A stretch of 54,267 nt of DNA from assembly GCA_004124475.1 (NCBI GenBank), contig SCKK01000022.1:1-54267 (forward strand). Reading direction: 5' to 3'. Every line of letters starts with the position of its first letter. The first letter of the stretch is position 1. Source of the DNA: Fidelibacterota bacterium (lineage in GTDB: Bacteria > Fidelibacterota > Marinisomatia > Marinisomatales > SCKK01). The notes below the pieces were generated by a model that saw nothing but the letters and a program-made list of their open reading frames with translations, did no database searches and was not told the origin of the DNA. Positions 7,437 to 15,741 of this stretch are shown piece by piece. A program made the translations under genes and the position numbers.

Positions 7437-8792
7437 TTATATTGTTTCAATTCTAACTGTCACTGAAACTTCTTCTTTAGGTATCAATGTTGGCCAAAAG
7501 GCGATAATCTCCTGTGGTTTTGGCCTTCCTCCCGCAAAGCCAGTGATACCGGGTGGACCGTTGGTGATGACTGGTGCAATCTCTTTTCCGAATCGGGTGA
7601 TTTTATCACGATTTTCATCCCGGACGCTCAACCGGAGAACAACCTCGGGCAAGTCATATAATTCTTTAACACCTTGTGATGCTCCTGTACCTAATAATTC
7701 CGTTTTGATTTTATCGTATTCATATCCTGCATTCTTCAATCTGTCCCAGACAATCTCCGCCACTTTTTTTGCCTTCTCTACTGCCCTTGGACCGCTAATC
7801 GTTAATTCCCCTGTTGCTTTGTATCCTGCATGATACGCCATGGAAACTTTATAGTAATTCGTGGGTAGACTGCCTTTAACATGGTCTATCTTGATTCGAT
7901 TATCCCCATCTTCCTCCAAACGAAAAGAAGTAAAGTCCACCACAACATCGGGTGAAATATAATTTTTGGGATCTCCGATTTCGTAAAGAATCTGTTCTGA
8001 GACAGATTGAATATTAATCAATCCTCCGGTATTCTTTTGTTTGGTGATGACAAATGACCCGTTGGGATATGCTTCCACGATGGGATACCCTATATTGGCA
8101 TAATCCGGAACTTCCCACCAGCGACTGTAATTCCCACCTGTCGCCTGTGCCCCACATTCCACGATGTGACCTGCTACGGTTCCTGCTGCAAGAAGATCAA
8201 AGTCCTTCTCCGTCCATCCAAATTCAAATATCATGGGGGCAAGCACCAAGCCGGGATCCGTCGCTCTTCCGGTCAAAACGATTTGCGCCTCACGGTCTAA
8301 CGCCTCCGCCAATGGAAATGAACTGATGTAAGCATTAGCTGCGGTTATCGATTGTATTCTTTCTCCTAAGGGTTCTCCGGTGTCCAGATGTTCAAATTTA
8401 TATCCCTTTGAAACTAATTCCTTAAGTCGAGGAAGTAGATCATCTCCTTCTACAATCCCAACCGAAACTTTCCCCAAATTTTGCTTTTTGATAATTTCGT
8501 TTAATTTGGAAAGACAAGCTTTAGCATTGACCCCGGCTGCATTGGCTATAACCTTTATATCCCGTTCAAGAATATCAGGGAGAATCCTGTCGATGAGTTC
8601 AACAAAATCGGTTGCGTAGCCACGACTGGAATCCCTCCGTTTCTGTCGTTGAAGAATGGACATAGTCACCTCAGCTAGATAATCCAATGTCAGATAATCA
8701 AGGGGTCCGCCACGAACCAGATTCACAGGAGCATCAATACTGTCTCCCCAGAACCCTTGACCATTTCCAATGAGAACCGGTCTATCCATCAA
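7437..8792 (-). CDS. AtuA-like acyclic terpene utilization protein (DUF1446)
   Basis: A 451-residue DUF1446 protein. The hallmark N-terminus IGNGQGFWGDSIDAPVNLV is followed by NAAGVNAKACLSKL (about residues 83-96), VLTGRATDPGLVLAPMI, and ECGAQATGGNYSRWW near the centre. The C-terminal part has GFAGGRPKPQEIIAFWP. The family is needed for acyclic terpene catabolism in Pseudomonas, but its biochemical role is unknown. In this genome the C-terminal AtuA domain is a separate gene downstream. The neighbouring crotonase and carboxyltransferase beta subunit would fit geranyl-CoA or methylcrotonyl-CoA type degradation; the biotin-carrying subunit is not in the window. Confidence 0.87.
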   Translation of the reverse strand: MMDRPVLIGNGQGFWGDSIDAPVNLVRGGPLDYLTLDYLAEVTMSILQRQKRRDSSRGYATDFVELIDRILPDILERDIKVIANAAGVNAKACLSKLNEIIKKQNLGKVSVGIVEGDDLLPRLKELVSKGYKFEHLDTGEPLGERIQSITAANAYISSFPLAEALDREAQIVLTGRATDPGLVLAPMIFEFGWTEKDFDLLAAGTVAGHIVECGAQATGGNYSRWWEVPDYANIGYPIVEAYPNGSFVITKQKNTGGLINIQSVSEQILYEIGDPKNYISPDVVVDFTSFRLEEDGDNRIKIDHVKGSLPTNYYKVSMAYHAGYKATGELTISGPRAVEKAKKVAEIVWDRLKNAGYEYDKIKTELLGTGASQGVKELYDLPEVVLRLSVRDENRDKITRFGKEIAPVITNGPPGITGFAGGRPKPQEIIAFWPTLIPKEEVSVTVRIETI

Positions 8793-8852
8793 TCAAATCT
8801 CTCAAATCCATGCTAAGAAGTATTTTATCCTATACATAGATTATCAGCAAAT

Positions 8853-9998
8853 TTATAGTTCTTCAAAATGAACTAACTTCACATCAATCATTTTATTCAA
8901 ATATGATTCTAAGAATGGTTTATGTCCAACACCTATTATTACAAGCATTCGTTTACCGGGATTTAATACAGTGACACGGCGAATATGTGAAACAATATTT
9001 AAATTTCTAACTTCCCAAAGAGCCATCCGACTACGGTCTAAACCACTTTCTAAGTTTGTTCTTAAAAATAATCCCCACTGAGTATCAGTGTCTTTTTTTG
9101 TGTAGTCATTAGAGTTTAAATATCGGTAATACGGGAGTAAATCCCCCTTTTCAATGGCTTCTTTCAAACGATTTTGAGAATCAATATATATTGGAGATTC
9201 AGTTGTAGTTTTATATAAGGGATGACTTTGGATTTGTTTGATCAAATCTGGAGCAAATTCTAAAAACAAATCTTTATCTTGGTGATCATCAATGGATGAA
9301 ATTTTATTGAGTCCTAACTTTTTACCAAGGCGAATACCAATTGCAGGAATTTCATTTGGGGCTTCAAGCCGTTCGTTAAGAAAAGAGGCAGCCGTTGATG
9401 GAAAAGTTTCATTATTCAATCGAATGTTTTCTGTGAGGTAAGACCATTGAAGTAAAGCAGAATTAAGATCGTAGGAGGCAAGAAGTATGAGAACCAGATC
9501 CAGACGTGATTTCTCAGAAATTGGATTTTGTTTAGTAAAACTATGCAACAATGAATCGGCTTTTTGTTTCGCTTCCAATCTTGTGAGATTTAACAAGTCT
9601 TGTGCAATTTCCCCATATTCCAAATTGTCTTTACTAAACTGTTTAACTACTTGGGCATAATAACCACCTTTACGATCCATATATTCAATGAGATGAGGTG
9701 GTATACTTTCAACACCGATTATATCTGGTCTGAATTGTTCAAGTACAATTAAAAGTGAGTCCAGTAATGATTGTTGAAAATTTTCACCTATTGTTATCAA
9801 ATGGGGTGTTCCAAGAATTAGGATTTGTGTTTTTAAACTATCTGGGAGAAGTTTTCTTAGTGAATTGATTGAATCCTCATTTCGTGGGGTTGGAGAATCT
9901 ATCTGACCAACCATTACGGAATTTCCTAACAATGAAAATAGTATGGCTAAATGGAAAATTAATTTGATTTTATATATCATTCTGTTTAAGTATAGCAT
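8853..9998 (-). CDS. Secreted DUF5694 / TraB-like protein
   Basis: A 381-residue protein with an N-terminal hydrophobic segment (about residues 8-30), probably a signal peptide or anchor. The core begins with QILILGTPHL and DIIGVESIPPHLIEYMD and closes with LVIIGVGHKPFLESYL. The LGTxH and GxGHxxxL pattern is that of the DUF5694 group within the TraB/ChaN-like superfamily. Some members of that superfamily are metalloproteases or haem-binding proteins. The start at 9998 has GGAG eight bases upstream. No partner gene is evident; the region upstream is a decayed, duplicated segment. Confidence 0.65.
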   Translation of the reverse strand: MLYLNRMIYKIKLIFHLAILFSLLGNSVMVGQIDSPTPRNEDSINSLRKLLPDSLKTQILILGTPHLITIGENFQQSLLDSLLIVLEQFRPDIIGVESIPPHLIEYMDRKGGYYAQVVKQFSKDNLEYGEIAQDLLNLTRLEAKQKADSLLHSFTKQNPISEKSRLDLVLILLASYDLNSALLQWSYLTENIRLNNETFPSTAASFLNERLEAPNEIPAIGIRLGKKLGLNKISSIDDHQDKDLFLEFAPDLIKQIQSHPLYKTTTESPIYIDSQNRLKEAIEKGDLLPYYRYLNSNDYTKKDTDTQWGLFLRTNLESGLDRSRMALWEVRNLNIVSHIRRVTVLNPGKRMLVIIGVGHKPFLESYLNKMIDVKLVHFEEL

Positions 9999-10030
9999 GT
10001 CAACTACTCCTGTGAATGTATGGATTTTTA

Positions 10031-10149
10031 TTAAACCTGTAAAACCCCAAAAACAGGAGCAGGCATTTTCGGTTGGTTTTCACAAATTTCAAGTGATCGA
10101 ATGATAATATCCCGGGTTTTTTCAGGGTTGATAATAGCATCTATCCACA
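10031..10149 (-). pseudogene. Duplicated 3' end of carboxyltransferase beta gene
   Basis: These 119 bp match 10971-11089, the true 3' end of the carboxyltransferase gene, with ten mismatches. The reading frame is kept, from WIDAIINPEKTRD through the final FGVLQV and stop. The changes are mostly silent or conservative (V to I, K to N). It therefore looks like the end of a diverged second copy rather than a recent slip. The 820 bp between the two copies hold a broken ORF6N gene and a small open frame, as if a segment was inserted or an intervening gene copy deleted. Confidence 0.85.
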
Positions 10150-10298
10150 TTCAACTGTTCAGTGGAGCGGGAGTCGTCCCATTCTGTATCTTCGGTGTTG
10201 GTGAGCTTTTCCTGTAAACCACAGGTTGCTGACAAAAGTTGAATATAACCCAATGCCGCTTTGAGAATTGTTTCCAGTGTTTCAGTAAACTCTCTCAT
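10122..10298 (-). CDS. Small hypothetical ORF, 3' end fused to duplicated segment
   Basis: A 58-codon open frame beginning with an ATG immediately after the ORF6N stop (TAAATG). The first about 50 residues (MREFTETLETILKAALG...) look helical and amphipathic. The last eight come from the duplicated carboxyltransferase segment read in another frame, so the native C-terminus has been lost. Adjacency suggests it once formed a pair with the ORF6N gene. I recognise no family, and it may not be expressed. Confidence 0.3.
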   Translation of the reverse strand: MREFTETLETILKAALGYIQLLSATCGLQEKLTNTEDTEWDDSRSTEQLNVDRCYYQP

Positions 10299-10810
10299 TT
10301 AGAATCCTATTCGTCTTTTAGGTTTAGGTGCAGGTGGTTCCATTAATTGTTTAATGGTTTGCACTAACTCAATTATTGTCTTGTCATGTGCTCCAACTCT
10401 CTGTTCTAATTCTTCCAATTTGCTCGCCAACTCTTTATGCGTTGCGACCAGTTCCCGCAGTCTCACAAATACACGGACCACAAATACGCTCACTTGAATA
10501 GCCTTTCAGTATTTAATACCGATGCTGCCATCAATGCGCCGTGTTCTGTAAATGCATATGGTAAATGGGGTGAATATTTTAATTTAGCAAGGTGGTCACA
10601 ATTTGTGACAACCTCAGATTTTTCATCTTCTGTAAGTTGAAACATAAAATCATATGGGAAACGATCTTTGTTGCGTCCGACCGCTTGGTTCAGCCTTTTT
10701 GTTGTTGTGCCATAAATCGCTGCCAAATCGGCATCTATAATTACCTTCTGTCCCTGGATTTCTAAAATAGTCCGCTCTATCCGATCTACAGGAATAATTT
10801 GTTTACTCAT
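10299..10810 (-). pseudogene. ORF6N (KilA-N-type) DNA-binding protein, frameshifted
   Basis: Two overlapping frames together give one ORF6N-domain protein. The first (from ATG at 10810) has the ORF6N core VDRIERTILEIQGQKVIIDADLAAIYGTTTKRLNQAVGRN and PHLPYAFTEHGALMAASVLNTER, then runs off into LFK and a stop. The second frame supplies the missing continuation AIQVSVFVVRVFVRLREL, a coiled coil, and the usual PKPKRRIGF end. Adding one G near 10504 would restore a protein of about 171 residues. Such proteins are typical of phage and mobile islands, but no other phage genes occur here. A sequencing indel is an alternative. Confidence 0.8.
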
Positions 10811-10970
10811 ACAACACCCTTGCTAATTTCTGGTGGTCACATTTTGCAACCACCTTTGTACGGTCGTTCCTACCTACCCCAGTACGCTCGTTCCTCGCTA
10901 TTGAGCTGGTAGGGCAGGTACTCACCAATAACCAGTTACTATTCACCAATAAACAATATACAAACCAACT
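10811..10970. repeat. Intergenic repeat-rich spacer upstream of ORF6N gene
   Basis: This 160-bp spacer holds two imperfect hairpins: GGTGGT...ACCACC at about 10832-10854 and CCTACC...GGTAGG at about 10872-10914. It ends in a low-complexity stretch of ACCAATAACCAGTTACT-like units. Similar TTGGTTACTGGTTA units occur at about 14040-14130, downstream of the acyltransferase operon start. The first hairpin may be an operator for the ORF6N gene, but this is a guess. Confidence 0.35.
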
Positions 10971-12617
10971 TCACACCTGAAGCACCCCAAAAACAGGAGC
11001 AGGCATTTTCGGTTGGTTTTCACAAATTTCAAGTGATCGAATGATAACATCCCGGGTTTTTTCAGGCTTGATTATCGCATCTGTCCACAGTCTTGCTGCT
11101 GCATAACGAGGATCGCTTTGAATGTCATATATCGCTTTGATTTTTTCCACCATTTGTCGTCGCTGTTCTTCAGAAACATTCTCCTTCATTTTTGCCAAGC
11201 GAATTTCTACTAATGTATTTGCAGCTTGACTCCCTCCCATCACTGCTAAATTCGCAGTGGGCCACATGTACATAAATCTCGGCTCATATGCCCTGCCACT
11301 CATGGCGTAATTACCGGCACCAAAACTCCCCCCGATTATAATGGTGATTTTCGGAACCACAGAGTTGGAAACTGCCTGCACCATTTTTGCTCCATCTTTT
11401 GCGATGCCTCCCCACTCAGCCTTCTTTCCTATCATAAATCCATTCACATCGTGAAAAAATATGAGGGGAATTCTGTCTTGATTACAATTCATAATAAATC
11501 TGGCTGCTTTATCGGCAGAATCACTATAAATCACACCCCCCATCTGCATCTCGCCCAGTTCAGATTTCATTACGTCTTTCTGGTTGGCAACGATGCCCAC
11601 ACTGTACCCTCCAATTCTTGCATGTCCGCAAATGACTGTTTTCCCGTATTCCACTTTGTACGGCTCAAACTCGCTTCCATCAATAATTCGGGCAAGCACC
11701 TCCTCCATGTTATATGTACCGCCATCTTTCGGTACAATTGCATTCAGGTCATCGACAAGATATAGTGGATCATTGGAGGCTTTCCGGTTAAAATGACCTC
11801 TATCCCTGACCCCCAAATTCCCAATCAATTGACGTATAAGCTCAATCGCCTCACGATCGTTTTTTGTGTGGTAATCAGCTGTGCCGCTAATCGCATTGTG
11901 AGTAGTTGCACCCCCTAAAATTTCTTTATCGATATCCTGACCGATTGCTGCTTTTACGAGAGCAGGTCCAGCTAAAAATAAATTTGAACCTTCCGTCATA
12001 ATAAATTTATCGCACATAACAGGGAGGTATGCTCCCCCGGCTACACACGGACCCATAACGGCGGCTATCTGAGGGATTCCCAAGGCTGAAAGTCGGGCGT
12101 TATTGAAAAAAATCCTCCCAAAATGAGCCTCATCGGGAAATACCTGATCTTGCAACGGGAGAAAAACGCCGGCTGAATCTACAAGGTAGATAACGGGAAT
12201 ATTGTTTTCCAAAGCTATCCTCTGACCCCGAAGATGTTTTTTTAGGGTAACTTCAAAATAGGCACCAGCCTTTACTGTGGCATCGTTGGCTATGATAACA
12301 CAGTCATTGCCACTTACTTTTCCGATACCGACAACAACACCCGCACCAGGTGGAGAGCCGTACTCCTCATACATCCCCCAAGCTGCATATAATCCAAGTT
12401 CAAGGAAATCTGAACCTTTATCTAACAGCACATCAATACGCTCTCGAGCAGTCATTCTTCCCTTATTATGCTGAATCTCGATCCTCTTGTTTCCACCCCC
12501 CAATTTTAAATTGGTTTCCTCCTCCCCATATTTCTCAAGCAGGTTCAACATATATTCCCTGTCAGCTTTGGTTTTTCTCTCTGACCACGATACAATATTT
12601 GACCCAATCTGTCTCAT
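10971..12617 (-). CDS. Acyl-CoA carboxylase carboxyltransferase beta subunit (MCC/GCC type)
   Basis: A 548-residue biotin-dependent carboxyltransferase beta subunit. It contains both crotonase-like lobes: GRMTARERIDVLLD near residue 52, then LGIPQIAAVMGPCVAGGAYLPVMCD and LFLAGPALVKAAIG in the N-lobe, and VPKITIIIGGSFGAGNYAMSGRAYEPRFMYMWP in the C-lobe. These match methylcrotonyl-CoA or geranyl-CoA carboxylase beta subunits better than propionyl-CoA or acetyl-CoA ones. The matching biotin carboxylase/BCCP alpha subunit is not in the window. Its ATG overlaps the acyltransferase stop by four bases with GAGGAG just upstream, so the two are translationally coupled. A partial second 3' end lies at 10031-10149. 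Confidence 0.92.
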   Translation of the reverse strand: MRQIGSNIVSWSERKTKADREYMLNLLEKYGEEETNLKLGGGNKRIEIQHNKGRMTARERIDVLLDKGSDFLELGLYAAWGMYEEYGSPPGAGVVVGIGKVSGNDCVIIANDATVKAGAYFEVTLKKHLRGQRIALENNIPVIYLVDSAGVFLPLQDQVFPDEAHFGRIFFNNARLSALGIPQIAAVMGPCVAGGAYLPVMCDKFIMTEGSNLFLAGPALVKAAIGQDIDKEILGGATTHNAISGTADYHTKNDREAIELIRQLIGNLGVRDRGHFNRKASNDPLYLVDDLNAIVPKDGGTYNMEEVLARIIDGSEFEPYKVEYGKTVICGHARIGGYSVGIVANQKDVMKSELGEMQMGGVIYSDSADKAARFIMNCNQDRIPLIFFHDVNGFMIGKKAEWGGIAKDGAKMVQAVSNSVVPKITIIIGGSFGAGNYAMSGRAYEPRFMYMWPTANLAVMGGSQAANTLVEIRLAKMKENVSEEQRRQMVEKIKAIYDIQSDPRYAAARLWTDAIIKPEKTRDVIIRSLEICENQPKMPAPVFGVLQV

Positions 12618-13993
12618 CGATTCTCCTCAGATGTTCGTTTTTGCTCCTCGACCATACTTAGAAATTCTTCCTTTGCCTCATTTAGTGACTCAATCAAAGC
12701 CATCCTCTTCTGAATTAATCCATAAATGAGACTTCGCTTTCGATAAAATAGTGATAAGAAAATTAAATGCTGTCTATAGTTTTGGGCTCTTCTATAATAT
12801 TCTAATGCAAAATTCCCGGAGGGGACAAGTGTCAATCCATAGATTATCGATATTGATTTATCATGAAACAGGAACCAACTTAACCATATTTGAATTGTGT
12901 AAAATAATACAAATGCAGCGATGCCAACCATCAGTTTTACCGATGAAATAAACGTATCCTGATGTGTTATTCGGACCGTAAGAACTCTCGGAATTTTGTA
13001 ACCCAGAAAATTGTTTATGGCTCCCCAGAGAAAAACCGGAAAACCAATTACCAGGAAAAACCACGATTTCAGTCGTCGCCTGAATTTAATCCCCTTTCTT
13101 GCTGGTGAGAGAAAATCATCTCTTAATTGAAGACGCTGAAGTGTCTTGAGATAATTCCCCATTTCCTTCGACATGATTTTTGTTCTATCCGGATGATGAT
13201 GTTTGTACCACTCCACTGCATCAATGATTCCCTTCGTTACAAAAAATTCATCTTCCACCGATTTTGACTCCAAACCCATTTCAACTATAAGGTCTTTTTT
13301 GTAGATAGTATTAACAAAATCGACCAGGTCAGAGATTTCACTTTCCGGTAATGTTGTGGTAACTTTTTCTAACTGATATTTTATTTTTTCTGTGACTTCC
13401 TTAACCGCTTGGACAGGATTCTTCTCATAATTATCTCTGTATTCGTTAATGAAAATAGGATATCCGAAACGACAGTAGACATCACTTCTGAATTTTTGAT
13501 AATCCGAATAATTTAAACCAACGGGAACAATTTGTACATTTAATGAAAATTTATTCCTTACCTCAGCGCCAAAGGCAATACGAGCGGCTCCTGTTTTAAT
13601 TTCGTGTAATAATCTGTCTGAAATACTTATCCCTTCTGGAAAAATTAAAAATGAACCCCCTGTTTCGAGGTGTTCGTACAACCGGATAAAAATATCTTCA
13701 TTTTTTCCCATCTGATCTGGATTATCTTCCCTGCGATATATGGGGACTAACCCTATTTTTTTAAGAAACCAACTTGCAACCGGATTAGCAAATATTGTGC
13801 TTTTTGCGGTAAAGTGTATTCTCTTACCCACAGCGTATCCTGCCACCATAGCATCCATCATCGTATTAGGGTGGTTTGCAACATATATGGTCGGGCAATC
13901 AGGATGGATTCTTTCTCTATGTTCTACAATTATTTTATCAAAAAATCTTTCCAAGGAAAGGACAGCGAGAAATTTGATTAGATAGTATAACAT
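12614..13993 (-). CDS. Membrane glycerolipid acyltransferase (PlsC-like) with C-terminal membrane extension
   Basis: A 459-residue protein whose N-terminal about 220 residues form a PlsC-type acyltransferase. The catalytic motif is NHPNTMMD (an HX5D variant of the usual HX4D), followed by KSTIFANPVASWFLKKIGLVPIYR and the FPEGIS motif. After about residue 300 come three or four hydrophobic helices, not part of standard PlsC. The HX5D version and the extension resemble the glycerol-3-phosphate/DHAP acyltransferase subgroup. It likely transfers fatty acyl chains to glycerol phosphate or its lyso form at the inner membrane. It is the first gene of a two-gene operon with the carboxyltransferase. 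Confidence 0.82.
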   Translation of the reverse strand: MLYYLIKFLAVLSLERFFDKIIVEHRERIHPDCPTIYVANHPNTMMDAMVAGYAVGKRIHFTAKSTIFANPVASWFLKKIGLVPIYRREDNPDQMGKNEDIFIRLYEHLETGGSFLIFPEGISISDRLLHEIKTGAARIAFGAEVRNKFSLNVQIVPVGLNYSDYQKFRSDVYCRFGYPIFINEYRDNYEKNPVQAVKEVTEKIKYQLEKVTTTLPESEISDLVDFVNTIYKKDLIVEMGLESKSVEDEFFVTKGIIDAVEWYKHHHPDRTKIMSKEMGNYLKTLQRLQLRDDFLSPARKGIKFRRRLKSWFFLVIGFPVFLWGAINNFLGYKIPRVLTVRITHQDTFISSVKLMVGIAAFVLFYTIQIWLSWFLFHDKSISIIYGLTLVPSGNFALEYYRRAQNYRQHLIFLSLFYRKRSLIYGLIQKRMALIESLNEAKEEFLSMVEEQKRTSEENR

Positions 13994-14154
13994 TCAGTTC
14001 AATTGTATCCTGGAGGATTCTGGAAATGTTTATCGTCGATAAAATTAGTTATTGGTTAATTGGTTACTGGTTAGTTAGTTATCATAACTCACTACTCACC
14101 AGTTACCACACCACCGCTCACCAATTTCTTAGCCTCAACCTTAGCCTTTTTAAT

Positions 14155-14170
14155 TCCCGATGCATCGGGA
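14155..14170. repeat. REP-like palindrome TCCCGA-TCGGGA
   Basis: TCCCGATGCATCGGGA is a perfect 16-bp palindrome in the 190-bp spacer between the acyltransferase and thioesterase genes. It shares its ends with palindromes at 6753 and 38019. The rest of the spacer is made of short TTGGTTACTGGTTAG and ACTCACCAGTTACC units, with no gene. Confidence 0.6.
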
Positions 14171-14183
14171 CACAGCTATGTTC

Positions 14184-14597
14184 TTATTCTTCTACCCAGT
14201 GATTTTTTAAAGCGTCTAAGAATATTTTCGGGGGTCTAATAGGTTGTCCTGTTTTTTTTATGAAGGAATGAACCGTATAACCTTTTGCGATCACTGCCTC
14301 ATTTCCATCTTTAAAAACTTTGTAATCAATTCGAATCTTCGCCTTCGGGAATTGATTTATAGATGTATGTATGATGAGATTATCTTCAAAAGTTGCAGCG
14401 CCTTTATATTCACAATGAGCTTCTATTACGGGAAGGAAAACACCCATCTTTTCCAATACAGAGTAAGGGAGATTTATTGCCCTTAACATGTGTGATCTTG
14501 CGGCTTCGAAATATTCGAGGTATTTTCCATAGTACACTCTCCCCATCATATCCGTATCCGCATAGATGACACGGAGATCAAACCTATTAGAAATCAT
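14184..14597 (-). CDS. YbgC/4HBT-type acyl-CoA thioesterase
   Basis: A hot-dog-fold thioesterase of about 137 residues. The N-terminal motif VIYADTDMMGRVYYGKYLEYFEAARSHMLR contains the DTDxxG catalytic aspartate region of YbgC/4-hydroxybenzoyl-CoA thioesterase-like proteins. The rest fits the family (CEYKGAATFEDNL, AKAKIRIDY). I start it at the ATG at 14597, one base past the accA stop and with GGAAG upstream. A TTG seven codons earlier is open but lies inside accA. The coupling to accA points to a role in acyl-CoA or acyl-ACP turnover. Confidence 0.9.
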   Translation of the reverse strand: MISNRFDLRVIYADTDMMGRVYYGKYLEYFEAARSHMLRAINLPYSVLEKMGVFLPVIEAHCEYKGAATFEDNLIIHTSINQFPKAKIRIDYKVFKDGNEAVIAKGYTVHSFIKKTGQPIRPPKIFLDALKNHWVEE

Positions 14598-14598
14598 T

Positions 14599-15555
14599 TT
14601 ATTCTTCCCAGACGCCAATCTTTTCGTACTTTTTCAATCGACGATCTAGTAACTCACTGGTATTAAATGTTAAAAGTCGGTTCAATTCTTCGATAATGAT
14701 ATTTTTTAAAATCTCAGCCATTTTATCATTATTCCGATGGGCGCCCCCTAATGGTTCCTTAATAATCCTATCGCAAATCCCCATTTCATAAAGATCCTGA
14801 GCAGTAACTTTCATGGCGTCTGCTGCCAATTCAGCCTTACTTGCATCCCGCCAAAGTATGGAAGCACATCCTTCAGGACTAATAACAGAGAACCATGTAT
14901 TTTCCAGCATGATCAATTTATCTCCCACGCCGATACCCAACGCCCCACCACTGGCGCCTTCTCCAATAATAATGATCAAAATCGGCACTTTGATGGATGA
15001 CATCCTTAATAAATTTCTAGCTATAGCTTCTGCTTGTCCTCGTTCTTCAGCGCCAATACCCGGATAAGCGCCTGGAGTATCTATCAGGCAGATGATGGGT
15101 CGATTGTACTTTTCCGACAATTCCATAACTCTAAGCGCCTTCCGGTACCCTTCCGGTTTAGACATGCCAAAATTACGGTATAGATTATCTTTGGTATTCT
15201 TTCCCTTCTGCTGACCAATCCAGACTACCTGCATCCCGTCAATTGACCCAATACCGGTGACAATCGATTTGTCATCTGCAAAATTACGATCACCGTGTAA
15301 TTCAAAAAAATCAGGTGAAATTCTTGTAATATAATCAAGGGAATAAGGCCTTCTTGGATGCCTCGCCAACTGTACACGCTGCCATCGTGATAAATTACTG
15401 TAAGTTTTTTCGATCAGTTTTTTATGTTTATCTTCAAGTTTTCTGATCTCTTGTGACAGATCTGTATTACCTGCAGCGTTTATCGACTTGAGATCATCGA
15501 TTTTCCTCTCAAGTTCAATGATCGGTTTTTCAAAATTTAAGTGGAATTCAGCCAT
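14599..15555 (-). CDS. accA: Acetyl-CoA carboxylase carboxyltransferase subunit alpha
   Basis: A 318-residue AccA, the usual length. It has the coiled N-terminal region, then LARHPRRPYSLDYI, DRNFADDKSIVTGIG, and the core CLIDTPGAYPGIGAEERGQAEAIARNLLRM. The oxyanion and biotin-binding segment IGEGASGGALGIGVGD and NTWFSVISPEGCASILW follow. With AccD, not in this window, it moves the carboxyl group from biotin to acetyl-CoA to make malonyl-CoA for fatty-acid synthesis. It is the first gene of a pair with the thioesterase downstream. Confidence 0.97.
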   Translation of the reverse strand: MAEFHLNFEKPIIELERKIDDLKSINAAGNTDLSQEIRKLEDKHKKLIEKTYSNLSRWQRVQLARHPRRPYSLDYITRISPDFFELHGDRNFADDKSIVTGIGSIDGMQVVWIGQQKGKNTKDNLYRNFGMSKPEGYRKALRVMELSEKYNRPIICLIDTPGAYPGIGAEERGQAEAIARNLLRMSSIKVPILIIIIGEGASGGALGIGVGDKLIMLENTWFSVISPEGCASILWRDASKAELAADAMKVTAQDLYEMGICDRIIKEPLGGAHRNNDKMAEILKNIIIEELNRLLTFNTSELLDRRLKKYEKIGVWEE

Positions 15556-15581
15556 AATTTTCTAACCTAATCTATTCATCA

Positions 15582-15729
15582 GCCGCTAAGAAACACGAAG
15601 TTACACTAATATTTTTATTAAGATTAGTTATAAGACAAACATTGCCAGCATCAAAATATTTATACAACAATATATTTCTCGTATTCATTAATTTCTTTTA
15701 CTTTTGTGTTCCTTTGCGTTCTTCGTGGC
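15582..15729. repeat. Imperfect inverted repeat around a 90-bp AT-rich core
   Basis: The left arm (15582-15609, containing AAGAAACACGAAG) and the right arm (15701-15729, containing TTCTTCGTGGC) are imperfect inverted copies. They share GCC, AAGAA, AAG and ACAC blocks. The 148-bp unit fills the spacer between accA and the glycosyltransferase gene and has no open frame. It resembles CCACGAAGAACGCAAAGG-type extragenic repeats or a small MITE relic. Confidence 0.4.
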
Positions 15730-15741
15730 AAATATTCCAGG

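Noticed and set aside
10299-10810. ORF6N gene as evidence of a prophage
   Set aside because: No integrase, capsid, terminase or lysis genes nearby; a lone broken gene.
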